Made by a program: the position numbers and the translations under genes. DNA of 64,000 nucleotides from contig JAYQSQ010000009.1 of the NCBI GenBank assembly GCA_038146985.1, forward strand, positions 62,001-126,000. Reading direction: 5' to 3'. This DNA is from JADHLJ01 sp038146985 (GTDB lineage Bacteria > Pseudomonadota > Alphaproteobacteria > Thalassobaculales > Thalassobaculaceae). This document shows positions 17,553-26,695 of this stretch, one piece after another; within the stretch, counting starts at the first letter, position 1; every line of letters starts with the position of its first letter. The notes beneath the pieces are model-generated. The model saw only the letters and a list, made by a program, of their open reading frames with translations, made no database searches and was not told the DNA's origin.

Positions 17553-17829
17553 CGAACTTGTTTTCCACCAGGCGCGCAATCGCGTCCACGGCTTCCGCCG
17601 CGTCTTCCCCCACGGCCGTGATCCGGATTGAGCAGCCGATTCCAGCGGCCAGCATCATCAATCCCATGATCGAGCTGCCCGACACGGTTTCGCCGTCCTT
17701 CGTGACGTCGATCCGGCAGGAAAAACCGCCGGATAGCTTGACAAATTTGGCCGCTGCCCTGGCGTGCAGACCGCGCTGGTTGACGATTGTGAGGCTTCGT
17801 TCCACCCGCCGGGTTTTGGGCCCGGTCAC
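17542..17829 (-). CDS. HPr family phosphocarrier protein
   Basis: A 95-residue phosphocarrier. The phospho-histidine is H22 in RGLHARAAAKF. The regulatory serine, target of HprK, is S53 in GSSIMGLMMLAA. Both are intact, so the protein can receive phosphate from EI and be phosphorylated on serine by the HprK encoded nearby. The gene overlaps EI at its end and the EIIA gene at its start by four bases (ATGA), indicating a tightly coupled operon. The N-terminal eight residues before RVERSLTIVNQ are unusual for HPr but may belong to the protein, since no later start gives better spacing. Confidence 0.93.
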   Translation of the reverse strand: MTGPKTRRVERSLTIVNQRGLHARAAAKFVKLSGGFSCRIDVTKDGETVSGSSIMGLMMLAAGIGCSIRITAVGEDAAEAVDAIARLVENKFDED

Positions 17830-18254
17830 GTGGTCCCCCGCAGGACATGGGATGCGACCATGATGTATTTCTGACCCGCATCGCGGGCTTGGGTAACCGC
17901 GCCGGCCAGGCTGGTTTTGCTCCGCACGCTCGCGAGTTTCACCAGCATCGGAAGGTTGACCCCGGCGATGACCTCTATGTTCGAATTTTCCATGATCGAA
18001 ATGGCGAGGTTCGACGGTGTTCCACCGAACATATCGGTCAGCACGACAACGCCACTACCGGCATCAACTTCCTTGACCGATTTCAGGATGTCCTTGCGGC
18101 GCTGTTCCATATCGTCTTCCGGGCCGATGCAGACCGTAGACGTGTTGGACTGCGGGCCTACAACATGCTCCATGGCCATGCGCAGTTCCTCGGCAAGCGC
18201 GCCGTGGGTGACCAGCACGATGCCTATCGGCTCGCCGGTGCTTGACTCAGCCAT
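17826..18254 (-). CDS. PTS mannose-type EIIA domain protein
   Basis: A 142-residue soluble EIIA of the mannose/fructose/sorbose family. H17 in IGIVLVTHGALAEEL is the phosphorylation site. VVLTDMFGGTPSNLA (the family signature DmfGGTP) and the following NSNIEVIAGVNLPML are conserved. There is no EIIB, EIIC or EIID partner in the window, so the protein is likely an end acceptor that controls other proteins, as proposed for similar alphaproteobacterial clusters. A strong site (GGAAGGATGG) precedes the ATG at 18252-18254. The gene lies 40 nt after rapZ and is coupled to HPr. Confidence 0.9.
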   Translation of the reverse strand: MAESSTGEPIGIVLVTHGALAEELRMAMEHVVGPQSNTSTVCIGPEDDMEQRRKDILKSVKEVDAGSGVVVLTDMFGGTPSNLAISIMENSNIEVIAGVNLPMLVKLASVRSKTSLAGAVTQARDAGQKYIMVASHVLRGTT

Positions 18255-18294
18255 TGACCATCCTTCCGACCTTCGGCCTTCCAATGGTATCAAA

Positions 18295-19194
18295 CTAGAA
18301 CGACGCTGCGGATTCCAGATCCCGATGCCGGAGGGTGACTCCATGACCCGACGCGCGCAACCATTCCGCAAGCTGCACCGCCACGAACACGGATCGGTGC
18401 CGGCCACCGGTGCAGCCAATGGCGATGGTAAGGTAGCTTTTGCCTTCCTGGGCGTATCGTGGCAGCAGAGGGTCGAGAAAAGCCGTTAACCTGTCCAGAA
18501 ACCCTTGGAAGCCCTCGTCTTCGCGGATGAAGTCACCGACCCGCTGATCTCGGCCGTCGAGTGGCCGCAGTGTATCGTTGTAATGGGGATTGGCGAGAAA
18601 CCGGACATCGAAAACCATGTCCGCCTCGCGCGGGAGGCCGTTCCGGAACCCGAAGGACGTTATCGTGATGGTCAGCGTCCGTGACCCTTCGGCGTCCAAT
18701 CCCTTCGTCAGAATACGCCGGAAATCCGGCAGTGAAAGGTTTGAGGAGTCGATGACCATATCCGCTCGATCACGCACCGGTGCCAGCAGCGCGCGTTCCA
18801 TGCGGATGCCGTCGGCGACCGGACGGTCCTTGGCCAGCGGATGCTTGCGCCGCGTTTCAGTGAAACGTCGGATGAGGACATCGTCGTCGCAATCGAGAAA
18901 AATCAGCGAGGCCGTCACGCCATTGGTACGCAGGCGGTCCAGGCTTTCCAGGAGAGCCGTGACGTCGAAGTCCCTGGTTCGCGTGTCGATGCCGATCGCG
19001 ACCATGTTGGCCTGCTGGATGGCTTTTTCTTCCGAAAATGGCGCTAGCAGGGCGGGGACCAGAGACAGCGGAAGATTGTCGACGGCTTCGAAGCCGCTAT
19101 CTTCCATGGTTTTCAGACAAGTGGTGCGTCCTGCCCCGGAAAGCCCGGTGACGAGAATCACACGGCCGTTGCGCTCCTGGGAGGCCGTGGTCAT
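18295..19194 (-). CDS. rapZ: RNase adapter protein RapZ (YvcJ-type nucleotide-binding protein)
   Basis: A 299-residue P-loop protein. The Walker A motif reads GLSGAGRTT, with arginine where lysine is usual; this variation is seen in alphaproteobacterial members. It is followed by MEDSGFEAVDNLPLSLVPAL, FLDCDDDVLIRRF, RRKHPLA, and the C-terminal IGCTGGRHRSVFVA and HRDLE motifs that define the family. In E. coli RapZ controls glucosamine-6-phosphate synthesis through small RNAs and RNase E; whether that role holds here is unknown. MTTASQERNG (19194) is favoured by AGGGAA upstream; an ATG six codons earlier is possible. The gene lies between hprK and the EIIA gene. Confidence 0.92.
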   Translation of the reverse strand: MTTASQERNGRVILVTGLSGAGRTTCLKTMEDSGFEAVDNLPLSLVPALLAPFSEEKAIQQANMVAIGIDTRTRDFDVTALLESLDRLRTNGVTASLIFLDCDDDVLIRRFTETRRKHPLAKDRPVADGIRMERALLAPVRDRADMVIDSSNLSLPDFRRILTKGLDAEGSRTLTITITSFGFRNGLPREADMVFDVRFLANPHYNDTLRPLDGRDQRVGDFIREDEGFQGFLDRLTAFLDPLLPRYAQEGKSYLTIAIGCTGGRHRSVFVAVQLAEWLRASGHGVTLRHRDLESAASF

Positions 19195-19246
19195 GCCGAG
19201 ATTCCCTGCCATGGGTGCCGTCGTTTCACCGGGGTGCTCGCCTGGG

Positions 19247-19666
19247 TCATTGGTTTTCCAACAGCGTCAGCGCAAGTCGGACTTTGGCGGCGGCGGAGAC
19301 CTCGAACGGGGCGATGTTGAGCAATGGTACGTCGACCCCCAGATACTGACATCGCCGGGGCTCCGGAAACCGGTCGACCTGTTCACTTGGGACCAGATCC
19401 AAGACCAGTGCGAGCGGGGCCCGGCGGGCTGCCGCTACGGGGAGAATCCCAACCCCGCGTATTTCGATCTGGCCGGTGATGGCGTTCGGGCTGGTTGCGA
19501 CAAGCGTTTCGTTTTCGCGGGTCAGGACCGTCTGGTCATCCGACACCAACAGGCCGCCAGCTTCGATGACGCGCAGCGCCAAGTCGGACTTTCCGCTCCC
19601 GGATGGTCCGCGCAGGAGAACGGCCCGGCCGTCGATCGCGATGCATGTTCCATAGACCCATTCCAT
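19247..19666 (-). CDS. hprK: HPr kinase/phosphorylase, short alphaproteobacterial form
   Basis: A 139-residue protein consisting only of the catalytic domain, as in other Alphaproteobacteria, without the N-terminal domain of Firmicutes HprK. Walker A is RGPSGSGKSDLALR (19-32), followed by LVSDDQ and the family signature GQIEIRGVGILPV. It would phosphorylate HPr on S53. The gene sits 31 nt after the ChvG gene and before rapZ, the standard chvI-chvG-hprK order that links envelope/acid sensing with PTS state in this class. Confidence 0.92.
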   Translation of the reverse strand: MEWVYGTCIAIDGRAVLLRGPSGSGKSDLALRVIEAGGLLVSDDQTVLTRENETLVATSPNAITGQIEIRGVGILPVAAARRAPLALVLDLVPSEQVDRFPEPRRCQYLGVDVPLLNIAPFEVSAAAKVRLALTLLENQ

Positions 19667-19697
19667 GGCGCATTGCTCTCCCCGCAGCGCCGATTTG

Positions 19698-21398
19698 TCA
19701 ATCCGTGCTCTGCCTCTGCCCGAATGTCGCCTTCGGCAATTCGATGATGAACCGGGCTCCAGCGATGTCTCCGCTGGCCGAGCGACGATTTTCGGCCCTT
19801 ATAGAACCGCGATGTGCTGCTACGATCTGTCGGCAGATCGAAAGGCCGAGCCCGGAATGGGTGCCGAACTTTTCCGTCGTCGGGCGTTCCGAATAGAACC
19901 GGTCGAAAATCGCCTCGAGCTTGCCCTCGGGAATTCCGGTGCCTTCATCGTCGACCGTGATGGTAATCGATCCGTTCGACGGAACCGCGCGCACCGTGAT
20001 CCGCCCCGCCGGCGGCGAAAAGGTGATCGCGTTGTCGAGCAGATTTCGCATCACTTGAACCAGATGATCTTCTTTGCCGTTGACGACGAGTTGTTCGCCT
20101 TGTCCGCCGACCTCGCAAACAAGGCTGCGGTCGCCGATGCGCTCCGTCGCCGTATAAACCTCGCTCAGTGCGTGCAGCATTTTGCCGATATCGACCGCTT
20201 CCGATTCTTGCCGGCTCAACTCGGCATCCACGCGGGAGGCCTCGGATATGTCGCTTATCAGGCGATCCAGGCGGTCGACGTCGTCCAGAATGATCGCGAA
20301 AAGTTTTTCCCGCTGGTCGGGATCTTGAATCCGGGCCGCGGTTTCGACGGCACTGCGCACGGAGGTCAGGGGATTTTTGATTTCGTGTGCGACATCCGCG
20401 GCGAAGCGCTCAATTGCGTCCATGCGGCGCCAGAGATTGTCGGTCATTTCCCGAAGCGCCATGGCCAGATCGCCGATTTCATCGTGCCGGCCGGCGAAAT
20501 CTGGAATCGAATGCTGCCTGTCGTGGCCGGTTCGCACCCTTTCGGCGGCGGCCGCCAGCCGCTGGACCGGCCGCGTGATCGTACCGGCGAGATACAGGGA
20601 CAGCGCCACGGTTATGGCAAAAACCAGTCCGAATACCCCGAGGATTTCGAAACGCACGGAACGGACGGCCTGATCGATCTTTTTGCCTTCGATGGAGAAC
20701 AGCAGTGCGCCCAAGACCTTGCGGTATTTCTGGATCGGCACGGCGACGGTCAGGACCAAGCCCCCGTTCTCGGTCGCCCGAACCGTCTGTACCGAGGTTC
20801 CGCCGAGGGCTTGGATCACCTCGGGATAGGAATTGGCGAGTTGCCGCGCGGTTTCCTGATAAAGCGGAAGGCCGCTTCTTCGCGGCAGCCAATTGACGAT
20901 ACGATCGTAGAGACGTTCGGCGAATTCCCGCATGAACCGGTCGCTGGAGGGCGGCGGCAGGGGCTGAATCATGACAAGGCCGCCCGGACCACCGAGCCTG
21001 AGGCTGTCGGCGATCAATTCCCCCTCGGCGCTGAACACGCGGGCGCGGGTTGGCAGCGCGGCTGAGGCCCGGCGCACCATTTGACGGACTAGGGCCGGCG
21101 AAAGCCGCCTGTCGGGGGTGCTTTCCTGTTCCGTGGCGAGTTCTCCGATGGCCCTGGCAAACAGATTCGCCTGATGGGAAACCGCTTCCAGTTCCGCTTG
21201 GATAAGGCTGTTCTGGTAGCGGTCGAGGTAGAGCACGCCGACAAACAGGATGGCGACGGCAAACAGGTTGATTGCCAGTATCCGAAGAGTCAGCCGTGAC
21301 AGGCGCCGTTTGGTCCGCCGCCGCGAAGGCATCTCAGGTCCCGGAGCGGAATGCCGACGCTCGCTGTCGGAAGTGCTGGAATCTGGGCCCCTTTGCAT
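19698..21398 (-). CDS. chvG: Sensor histidine kinase ChvG (ExoS-type)
   Basis: A 566-residue membrane kinase. TM1 is about 37-57, followed by a periplasmic sensor of about 190 residues including the YQNSLIQAELEAV stimulus-sensing motif. TM2 is about 251-273, HAMP about 274-325. The phospho-acceptor is H338 in ADVAHEIKNPLTS. N, G1 and G2 boxes are present (NLLDNAITFS, DDEGTGIP, HSGLGLSICRQI). It pairs with the ChvI regulator encoded 24 nt upstream. ChvG/ChvI responds to acid and envelope stress in Rhizobiales relatives. The start may be a little downstream, at MPSRRRTKRR, since the first 22 residues are not conserved-looking. Confidence 0.93.
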   Translation of the reverse strand: MQRGPDSSTSDSERRHSAPGPEMPSRRRTKRRLSRLTLRILAINLFAVAILFVGVLYLDRYQNSLIQAELEAVSHQANLFARAIGELATEQESTPDRRLSPALVRQMVRRASAALPTRARVFSAEGELIADSLRLGGPGGLVMIQPLPPPSSDRFMREFAERLYDRIVNWLPRRSGLPLYQETARQLANSYPEVIQALGGTSVQTVRATENGGLVLTVAVPIQKYRKVLGALLFSIEGKKIDQAVRSVRFEILGVFGLVFAITVALSLYLAGTITRPVQRLAAAAERVRTGHDRQHSIPDFAGRHDEIGDLAMALREMTDNLWRRMDAIERFAADVAHEIKNPLTSVRSAVETAARIQDPDQREKLFAIILDDVDRLDRLISDISEASRVDAELSRQESEAVDIGKMLHALSEVYTATERIGDRSLVCEVGGQGEQLVVNGKEDHLVQVMRNLLDNAITFSPPAGRITVRAVPSNGSITITVDDEGTGIPEGKLEAIFDRFYSERPTTEKFGTHSGLGLSICRQIVAAHRGSIRAENRRSASGDIAGARFIIELPKATFGQRQSTD

Positions 21399-21422
21399 TC
21401 TCCGAACACACCTTTGGGGAAA

Positions 21423-22145
21423 CTAGCTGTTCGCGACCGGCGCCACCGACGGATCACGGTATCTGTAGCCAACGCCATAAAGTGTTTCGATCTGCTCGAA
21501 GTCGGGGTCCGCGGCCTTGAACTTCTTTCGCAGGCGCTTGATGTGGCTGTCGATCGTCCGGTCATCCACATAGATAGCGTTGCCGTAGGCGGCATCCATT
21601 AGCTGGTCCCGGTTCTTCACATGGCCCGGCCGGTTGGACAGGGACTTCAGGATCAGAAATTCCGTCACCGTCAGGGCGACCGGTTGCCCCTTCCAGGTGC
21701 AGAGATGGCGCGAGCCGTCCAGAACCAGGTCGCCGCGCGTGATCGTCGCCTCGGATCGAGGGTCGGTCTCGTCCTGGGCCAGTTCCTGGCGTCGCAGCAG
21801 CGCGCGGATGCGCTCGATCAGCAACCGCTGGGAGAACGGCTTCTTGATATAGTCATCGGCTCCCATCCGCAGCCCGAGCACCTCGTCGACCTCGTCGTCT
21901 TTCGATGTCAGGAAGATGACCGGCATGTTGCTGTCGCGGCGCAACCGGGTGAGGACCTCCATGCCGTCCAGGCGCGGCATCTTGATATCGAGCACCGCGA
22001 GATCCATTCGGCCTTGACTCAATCCCCGCAGAGCTTCCTCACCGTCCCTGAAGGTCTTCACGGAAAACCCTTCGGCCTCCAGCGCCATGGAAACCGATGT
22101 CAGAATGTTTTGGTCGTCGTCAACCAGAGCAATCGTGTTTCCCAT
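21423..22145 (-). CDS. chvI: Response regulator ChvI (OmpR family)
   Basis: A 240-residue regulator: receiver domain 1-120 with the acidic pocket DDD at 9-11, phospho-acceptor D53 (VLDIKMPRLDG), T85-type switch (FLTSKDD) and K in YIKKPF; winged-helix DNA-binding domain about 140-232 ending in TLYGVGYRYR. The ATG at 22143-22145 (MGNTIALVDDD) has AGGGAG nine bases upstream and is preferred over an ATG three codons earlier and the long upstream frame. It is the first gene of the minus-strand cluster and faces divergently from the HugZ-like gene, with pckA just beyond, an arrangement known from ChvI-regulated loci. Confidence 0.94.
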   Translation of the reverse strand: MGNTIALVDDDQNILTSVSMALEAEGFSVKTFRDGEEALRGLSQGRMDLAVLDIKMPRLDGMEVLTRLRRDSNMPVIFLTSKDDEVDEVLGLRMGADDYIKKPFSQRLLIERIRALLRRQELAQDETDPRSEATITRGDLVLDGSRHLCTWKGQPVALTVTEFLILKSLSNRPGHVKNRDQLMDAAYGNAIYVDDRTIDSHIKRLRKKFKAADPDFEQIETLYGVGYRYRDPSVAPVANS

Positions 22146-22342
22146 GGCTTCCATCTCCCTAGCTTCCACTTTTGCCGGATTGGGATATATCGGCCCAATC
22201 GGGCAAACTTGTGACGCGATTGAGGCAGGCCCGCCCCGTCCTTCCCGGCCGTGCGTCCGAAGCTGCCGACCACTATATAGGAGCGGGTTGGAGAATGAAC
22301 CGCTTTGCGGCGGCAAGGGCACCACAACGGGGCGGTACCACC

Positions 22343-23080
22343 ATGACTGAAGAAAAAACACCGCGGAGTCCGGCTATGGAGGCGCGCCGCCTGATCAGGA
22401 GCCGGGACCGGGCGGTTTTGTCGACCTGCCATGGCGAACGCGGCGGCTGGCCGCATGGGTCCCTGGTGCTTGTGGCTTGCGCGCAGGATGCGACACCGCT
22501 CCTGTTCATTTCCGATCTGGCGGAGCACACTCGCAACATCAAGCACGACCCGCGGGTCTCGCTGCTGTTCGACGGGACCGAAGACCTTGATGATCCATTG
22601 ACCGGCGCGCGCGCGGCGATTCTCGGGCGCGCGGTGCTGGATGACGGCGAGGCCGCCCGGGCCCGGTTCCTTTCCCGGCATCCTTCGGCGGCGGTTTATG
22701 CCGGGTTTCAGGATTTCCATCTGTACCGGGTCGAGATCGAGGCCGCGCATGTCGTCGCGGGTTTCGGCCGGATCGATTGGGTCGTCGGCGCCGACCTGCG
22801 GGCCACGACGAGCGACGCGCTCACCGAGCGGGAAACCGATATCGTCACCCATATGAACGAAGACCACGCCGACGCGCTCCAAGCCTATGCGAGCGGCCTT
22901 TTGGGAATTTCCAGTGAGGGCTGGCGCATGACCGGGTGTGATTGCGAGGGGTTTGATATGCGGCTCGGGGGCAAAACCGCGCGAGTCGAGTTCAGCGCCC
23001 CGGTGTCGAATGCGGCCGAGGCACGCGCCGAATTGGTGCGGCTTGCCAAGCAGGCAAGAGGGTTGCCGCCGGTTGCATAG
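22343..23080 (+). CDS. HugZ-like heme/FMN-binding split-barrel protein with DUF2470 domain
   Basis: A 245-residue protein. The N-terminal pyridoxamine-5'-phosphate-oxidase-like barrel (about 10-150) has AVLSTCHGERGGWPHGSLV and FISDLAEHTRNIKHDPRVSL. The C-terminal DUF2470 domain starts at ERETDIVTHMNEDHADAL, where the histidines are typical of HugZ-like heme-degrading or heme-storing proteins. The substrate is inferred from family only. Start codon choice is uncertain: MTEEKTPRS at 22343 fits the family, but MNRFAAARA at 22295 has a good AGGAG nearby. It diverges from chvI. Confidence 0.85.
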   Translation: MTEEKTPRSPAMEARRLIRSRDRAVLSTCHGERGGWPHGSLVLVACAQDATPLLFISDLAEHTRNIKHDPRVSLLFDGTEDLDDPLTGARAAILGRAVLDDGEAARARFLSRHPSAAVYAGFQDFHLYRVEIEAAHVVAGFGRIDWVVGADLRATTSDALTERETDIVTHMNEDHADALQAYASGLLGISSEGWRMTGCDCEGFDMRLGGKTARVEFSAPVSNAAEARAELVRLAKQARGLPPVA

Positions 23081-23206
23081 CCGGTATTACGATTCGATGA
23101 ACTCGCCTGTTGATTTTTGAGCGCCGATACGCAATCACACCCCTGACGCGGCGAACGCGGCCGGCGGGGTGGTGCGCCGGAAAAGAAAATTCGGGTGGAG
23201 GGCGCG

Positions 23207-24820
23207 GTGGCGAAACCGGTTGGACCGACGGTCCAGGACGAATTGAAAGCGCATGGTCTGTTCAATGTGGCGTCGGTTCATTGGAACCTGAGTGCGCCCG
23301 CCTTGTATCAGGAGGCCATACGCCGTGGCGAAGGTGTCGTCACCGTCGGTGGCGCGTTGACCGTCAATACGGGCATCCATACCGGGCGTTCACCCAAGGA
23401 CAAATACATCGTCGATACGCCGAGCGTGCATGACTCGGTAAACTGGGGCTCCGTCAATCAGCCGGTAACCCCGGAAATTTTCGACAGGATGCACCAGCGT
23501 GTCGCGGCCTACCTCCAAGGCCGCGACATTTTCGTTCAGGACTGTTTCGCGGGCGCCGATCCGGCGCATCGCCTGAAGGTTCGGGTGATCACGGAATCAG
23601 CCTGGCCCAATCTGTTCGCCCAGAACATGTTCATCCGCCCGACGGAGGAACAGAAGATCGGCTTCGTACCGGATTTCACCATTCTTCACGCACCCGGCCT
23701 GCAAGCGCGCGGGGTCGAGGACGGGTTGAAGTCGGAAACCTTCGTGATCGTCAATTTTGATGCCCGGATGATCGTGATCGGCGGCACCCACTATGCGGGC
23801 GAGATCAAGAAATCGATCTTTGGGATTTTGAACTATCTGCTGCCGGCGCAGGGCGTCCTGCCGATGCATTGTTCCGCCAATGTCGGCGACAACGGTGATT
23901 CCGCAATCTTCTTTGGTCTTTCGGGGACCGGGAAGACCACCCTGTCGGCGGATCCGAACCGGATATTGATCGGCGATGACGAGCACGGCTGGTCGGCGAA
24001 TGGCGTGTTCAATTTCGAAGGCGGCTGCTACGCCAAGGTGATCAACCTCTCCGCCGAGGCGGAGCCGGACATCTACGCCACCACCCATCGTTTCGGCACG
24101 GTTCTGGAGAATGTGGTTTTCGATCCGACGACGCGGTCCCTCGATCTGTTCGACGGCAGCCTCACCGAGAACACGCGCGCCTGCTATCCATTGGATTTCA
24201 TCGACAATGCCAGCGAGACGGGTCTGGCGGCGCATCCCAAGAACATCGTGATGCTGACGGCGGACGCCTTCGGGGTGTTGCCGCCGATCGCCCGCCTGTC
24301 GCCCGAGCAGGCGATGTATCATTTCCTCTCCGGCTATACCGCCAAGGTCGCGGGGACCGAGAAGGGTCTCGGCAGCGAGCCGGAAGCGACTTTTTCGACC
24401 TGCTTCGGCGCGCCGTTCATGCCGCGCCATCCGACGGTTTATGGCGAGATGCTGCGCGAGCGTATCGCCAAGCATCAGGCCACGTGCTGGCTCGTCAACA
24501 CCGGCTGGTCCGGTGGCCGGGCCGGCGGCGGCGGCGCGCGGATGAAGATCGCCTATACCCGCGCGATGGTCAGTGCCGCGCTGGATGGGCGTCTGACGGC
24601 GGCGCCGGTACGCCTTGATGAGAAATTCGGCCTCAGCGTGCCGGAGAACTGCCCGGACGTGCCCTCCGATATCTTGCGCCCGCGCACGACCTGGAGCGAC
24701 AAGTCGAGCTACGACACGACGGCGGCCGAACTTTGCGGGCGGTTTGCGGAGAACTTCAAACAGTTCGAAACCCATGTCGGCGACTCGGTCCGTGCCGCCG
24801 GGATTCGCGCGGCCGCCTGA
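23207..24820 (+). CDS. pckA: Phosphoenolpyruvate carboxykinase (ATP)
   Basis: A 537-residue gluconeogenic enzyme converting oxaloacetate and ATP to PEP, ADP and CO2. Diagnostic motifs are IHTGRSPKDKYIVD (oxaloacetate arginine), GGTHYAGEIKKS (Mn-binding Lys and His), the kinase-1a loop GLSGTGKTTLS, kinase-2 IGDDEHGW, and NTGWSGG near the end. The GTG at 23207 follows GGAGGG; the GTG at 23195 lacks a site. The enzyme matches the PEP-dependent PTS theme of the adjacent cluster, and the chvI-pckA neighbourhood is conserved in Alphaproteobacteria. Confidence 0.96.
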   Translation: MAKPVGPTVQDELKAHGLFNVASVHWNLSAPALYQEAIRRGEGVVTVGGALTVNTGIHTGRSPKDKYIVDTPSVHDSVNWGSVNQPVTPEIFDRMHQRVAAYLQGRDIFVQDCFAGADPAHRLKVRVITESAWPNLFAQNMFIRPTEEQKIGFVPDFTILHAPGLQARGVEDGLKSETFVIVNFDARMIVIGGTHYAGEIKKSIFGILNYLLPAQGVLPMHCSANVGDNGDSAIFFGLSGTGKTTLSADPNRILIGDDEHGWSANGVFNFEGGCYAKVINLSAEAEPDIYATTHRFGTVLENVVFDPTTRSLDLFDGSLTENTRACYPLDFIDNASETGLAAHPKNIVMLTADAFGVLPPIARLSPEQAMYHFLSGYTAKVAGTEKGLGSEPEATFSTCFGAPFMPRHPTVYGEMLRERIAKHQATCWLVNTGWSGGRAGGGGARMKIAYTRAMVSAALDGRLTAAPVRLDEKFGLSVPENCPDVPSDILRPRTTWSDKSSYDTTAAELCGRFAENFKQFETHVGDSVRAAGIRAAA

Positions 24821-24872
24821 TCGCGGATCACGTCGGCGGCGTTAGTGGCGGCGCCGGGCAGCATGGGAGCGC

Positions 24873-25508
24873 ATGGCAATGCCGTCGCTTGAAACGCTCG
24901 TGCTTTTTACCGTGGCCGCGTTGGTCATGAGTTTGTCGCCTGGCCCGTCCAATTTATATGTTCTCGCGCGGTCCGTGAGTCAGGGGTCGGCCGCGGGCAT
25001 GTTGGCGGCTTTGGGCTTGGCCATCGGAAGCCTGGTTCACGTTGCCGCCGCGGCACTCGGTCTTTCGCTTTTGTTCGAGGCGGCACCCACACTGTATCTC
25101 GTCCTCAAGTTCGCCGGCGCGGGGTATCTGATCTATCTCGGGGTTCGAACCTTTCGCGCGCCGGTGGCTGGCGAGGTGCCACACTCCCTTGCCAGACGGT
25201 CGGGTGCCCGCATTCTCCGTGAAAGCATACTGGTCGAGGTCTTGAACCCGAAAACCGCCTTGTTTTTCATCGCCTTCCTGCCGCAGTTTGTTGATTCGTC
25301 CCAGTCGATGGGCCCGCAGCTGCTACTTCTCGGCATCATCGTGACGGTGACGGCGTTGCCGTGTGATATCGTGGTCGCGCTAGGGGCCGGCAAAGCGGCG
25401 CGATGGCTGCGCGGCAACGATGCGGTTCAGCGAATGCAAAACCGGGCGTCGGGAACGGTTCTCATTGGTCTGGGCGCCTATGTCGCGGCGGACGGCCGCC
25501 TCGCCTAG
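24873..25508 (+). CDS. LysE family translocator (amino-acid exporter)
   Basis: A 211-residue inner-membrane protein with about six hydrophobic segments. The N-terminal MSLSPGPSNLYVLARSVSQG (SPGPn motif) and GYLIYLGVRTFR are signatures of the LysE/RhtB exporters, and VLNPKTALFFIAFLPQFV is the conserved NPK segment. Substrates in the family are amino acids such as lysine, homoserine or threonine; this one is not assignable. It begins 52 nt after pckA and is followed 28 nt later by the FAD monooxygenase gene. Confidence 0.9.
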   Translation: MAMPSLETLVLFTVAALVMSLSPGPSNLYVLARSVSQGSAAGMLAALGLAIGSLVHVAAAALGLSLLFEAAPTLYLVLKFAGAGYLIYLGVRTFRAPVAGEVPHSLARRSGARILRESILVEVLNPKTALFFIAFLPQFVDSSQSMGPQLLLLGIIVTVTALPCDIVVALGAGKAARWLRGNDAVQRMQNRASGTVLIGLGAYVAADGRLA

Positions 25509-25536
25509 ACGGTGGCAGCGTGGAGAGCGACCGGGA

Positions 25537-26691
25537 ATGCGGGTTCTGGTGGTGGGCGGCGGGCCGGCCGGACTGTATTTCGCCGGACTGCTGAAGCGGT
25601 CGGACCCACGGCATGAAATCAAGGTTATGGAGCGCAATTCGCGCGGTGCGACCTACGGCTTCGGCGTGGTGTTCGCGGAAGCGGCACTCGGTTATCTGAG
25701 CGAGGCGGATCCGCGCTCGCACGAACGTATCGTCTCGGCGCTGGAGACCTGGCAAGACCTTACCCTGGTACACCGCGATACGCGCGTGACCATCGACGGC
25801 AACGGATTCTCGGGCATCGCCCGGTTGGAGCTGCTGCGGCTGCTCAACGATTTTTGCGAGGAGGCCGGTGTCTTCCCGCTCTACGGCACCGAGGCGGGCG
25901 CGGCGGATTTGGCCGAAGCCGATGTCGTGGTCGGCGCGGACGGCATCAACTCTCTCGTGCAATCGCTTCATCACGAGGCGTTCCGCCCGCGTCTCGAAAC
26001 CTTGACCAACTGGTTCGTCTGGTACGGGACCAGCCGGCTTTTCGATACCCTGACCCTGACCTTCCGGGAAAACGCGGAGGGGCATTTCGTCGCCCACCAC
26101 TACCGCTATAGCCCGACGATGAGCACCTTCATCGTCGAATGCGATCTGCCCACCCACGCCGCCGCCGGGTTCGCCGCGATGACGGACGGCGAGAGCCGGG
26201 CCTATTGCGAGCGGCTTTTCGCGCCGGACCTTGCCGGACATCCACTTGTCTCGAACAATTCTCTCTGGCGTCAGTTTCCGGTCACGAGTGTCGAGAACTG
26301 GACCGCGGGAAACCGGGTTCTGATTGGTGACGCTCTGCGTAGCGTGCATTTCTCCATCGGATCGGGAACCAGGCTGGCGCTTGAAGACGCGATCGCGCTT
26401 TGGCGCGCGATCCTGGAGCATCCGAACGACGTCGATGATGCCTTGCGCGCCTTTGAGGCGGCGCGGCGCCCCGTCGTCGAGAAACTACTTGGCGCGGCGG
26501 CGGGAAGCTATGCCTGGTACGAGAACATCGCGCGAAACATGGCGCTTGCGCCGATGGATCTTGCCTATGACTACATGACCCGAAGCGGTCGGGTCGACGA
26601 CGCACGGCTGCGGCGTATCGCGCCCCGCTTCATGGCCGACTATGATCGCGCCAGGACCGCAGTCCCAAGATCCAGGAACGGGTTGGAATAG
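25537..26691 (+). CDS. FAD-dependent monooxygenase, aryl-CoA hydroxylase-like
   Basis: A 384-residue flavoprotein. The FAD-binding GGGPAGLYFAGLL lies at 7-19, the conserved DG motif is ADVVVGADGIN (near 135), and GNRVLIGDALRS is the GD motif contacting the flavin ribose. The fold and the RNSRGATYGFGVVF loop resemble the N-terminal half of 2-aminobenzoyl-CoA or salicylyl-CoA 5-hydroxylases, which act on CoA thioesters. That fits the CoA-transferase gene that begins five bases after its stop. The natural substrate is unknown; hydroxylation of an aromatic CoA ester is inference. The start at 25537 (MRVLVVGGG) is clear; the upstream frame is a shadow. Confidence 0.85.
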   Translation: MRVLVVGGGPAGLYFAGLLKRSDPRHEIKVMERNSRGATYGFGVVFAEAALGYLSEADPRSHERIVSALETWQDLTLVHRDTRVTIDGNGFSGIARLELLRLLNDFCEEAGVFPLYGTEAGAADLAEADVVVGADGINSLVQSLHHEAFRPRLETLTNWFVWYGTSRLFDTLTLTFRENAEGHFVAHHYRYSPTMSTFIVECDLPTHAAAGFAAMTDGESRAYCERLFAPDLAGHPLVSNNSLWRQFPVTSVENWTAGNRVLIGDALRSVHFSIGSGTRLALEDAIALWRAILEHPNDVDDALRAFEAARRPVVEKLLGAAAGSYAWYENIARNMALAPMDLAYDYMTRSGRVDDARLRRIAPRFMADYDRARTAVPRSRNGLE

Positions 26692-26695
26692 CTTT

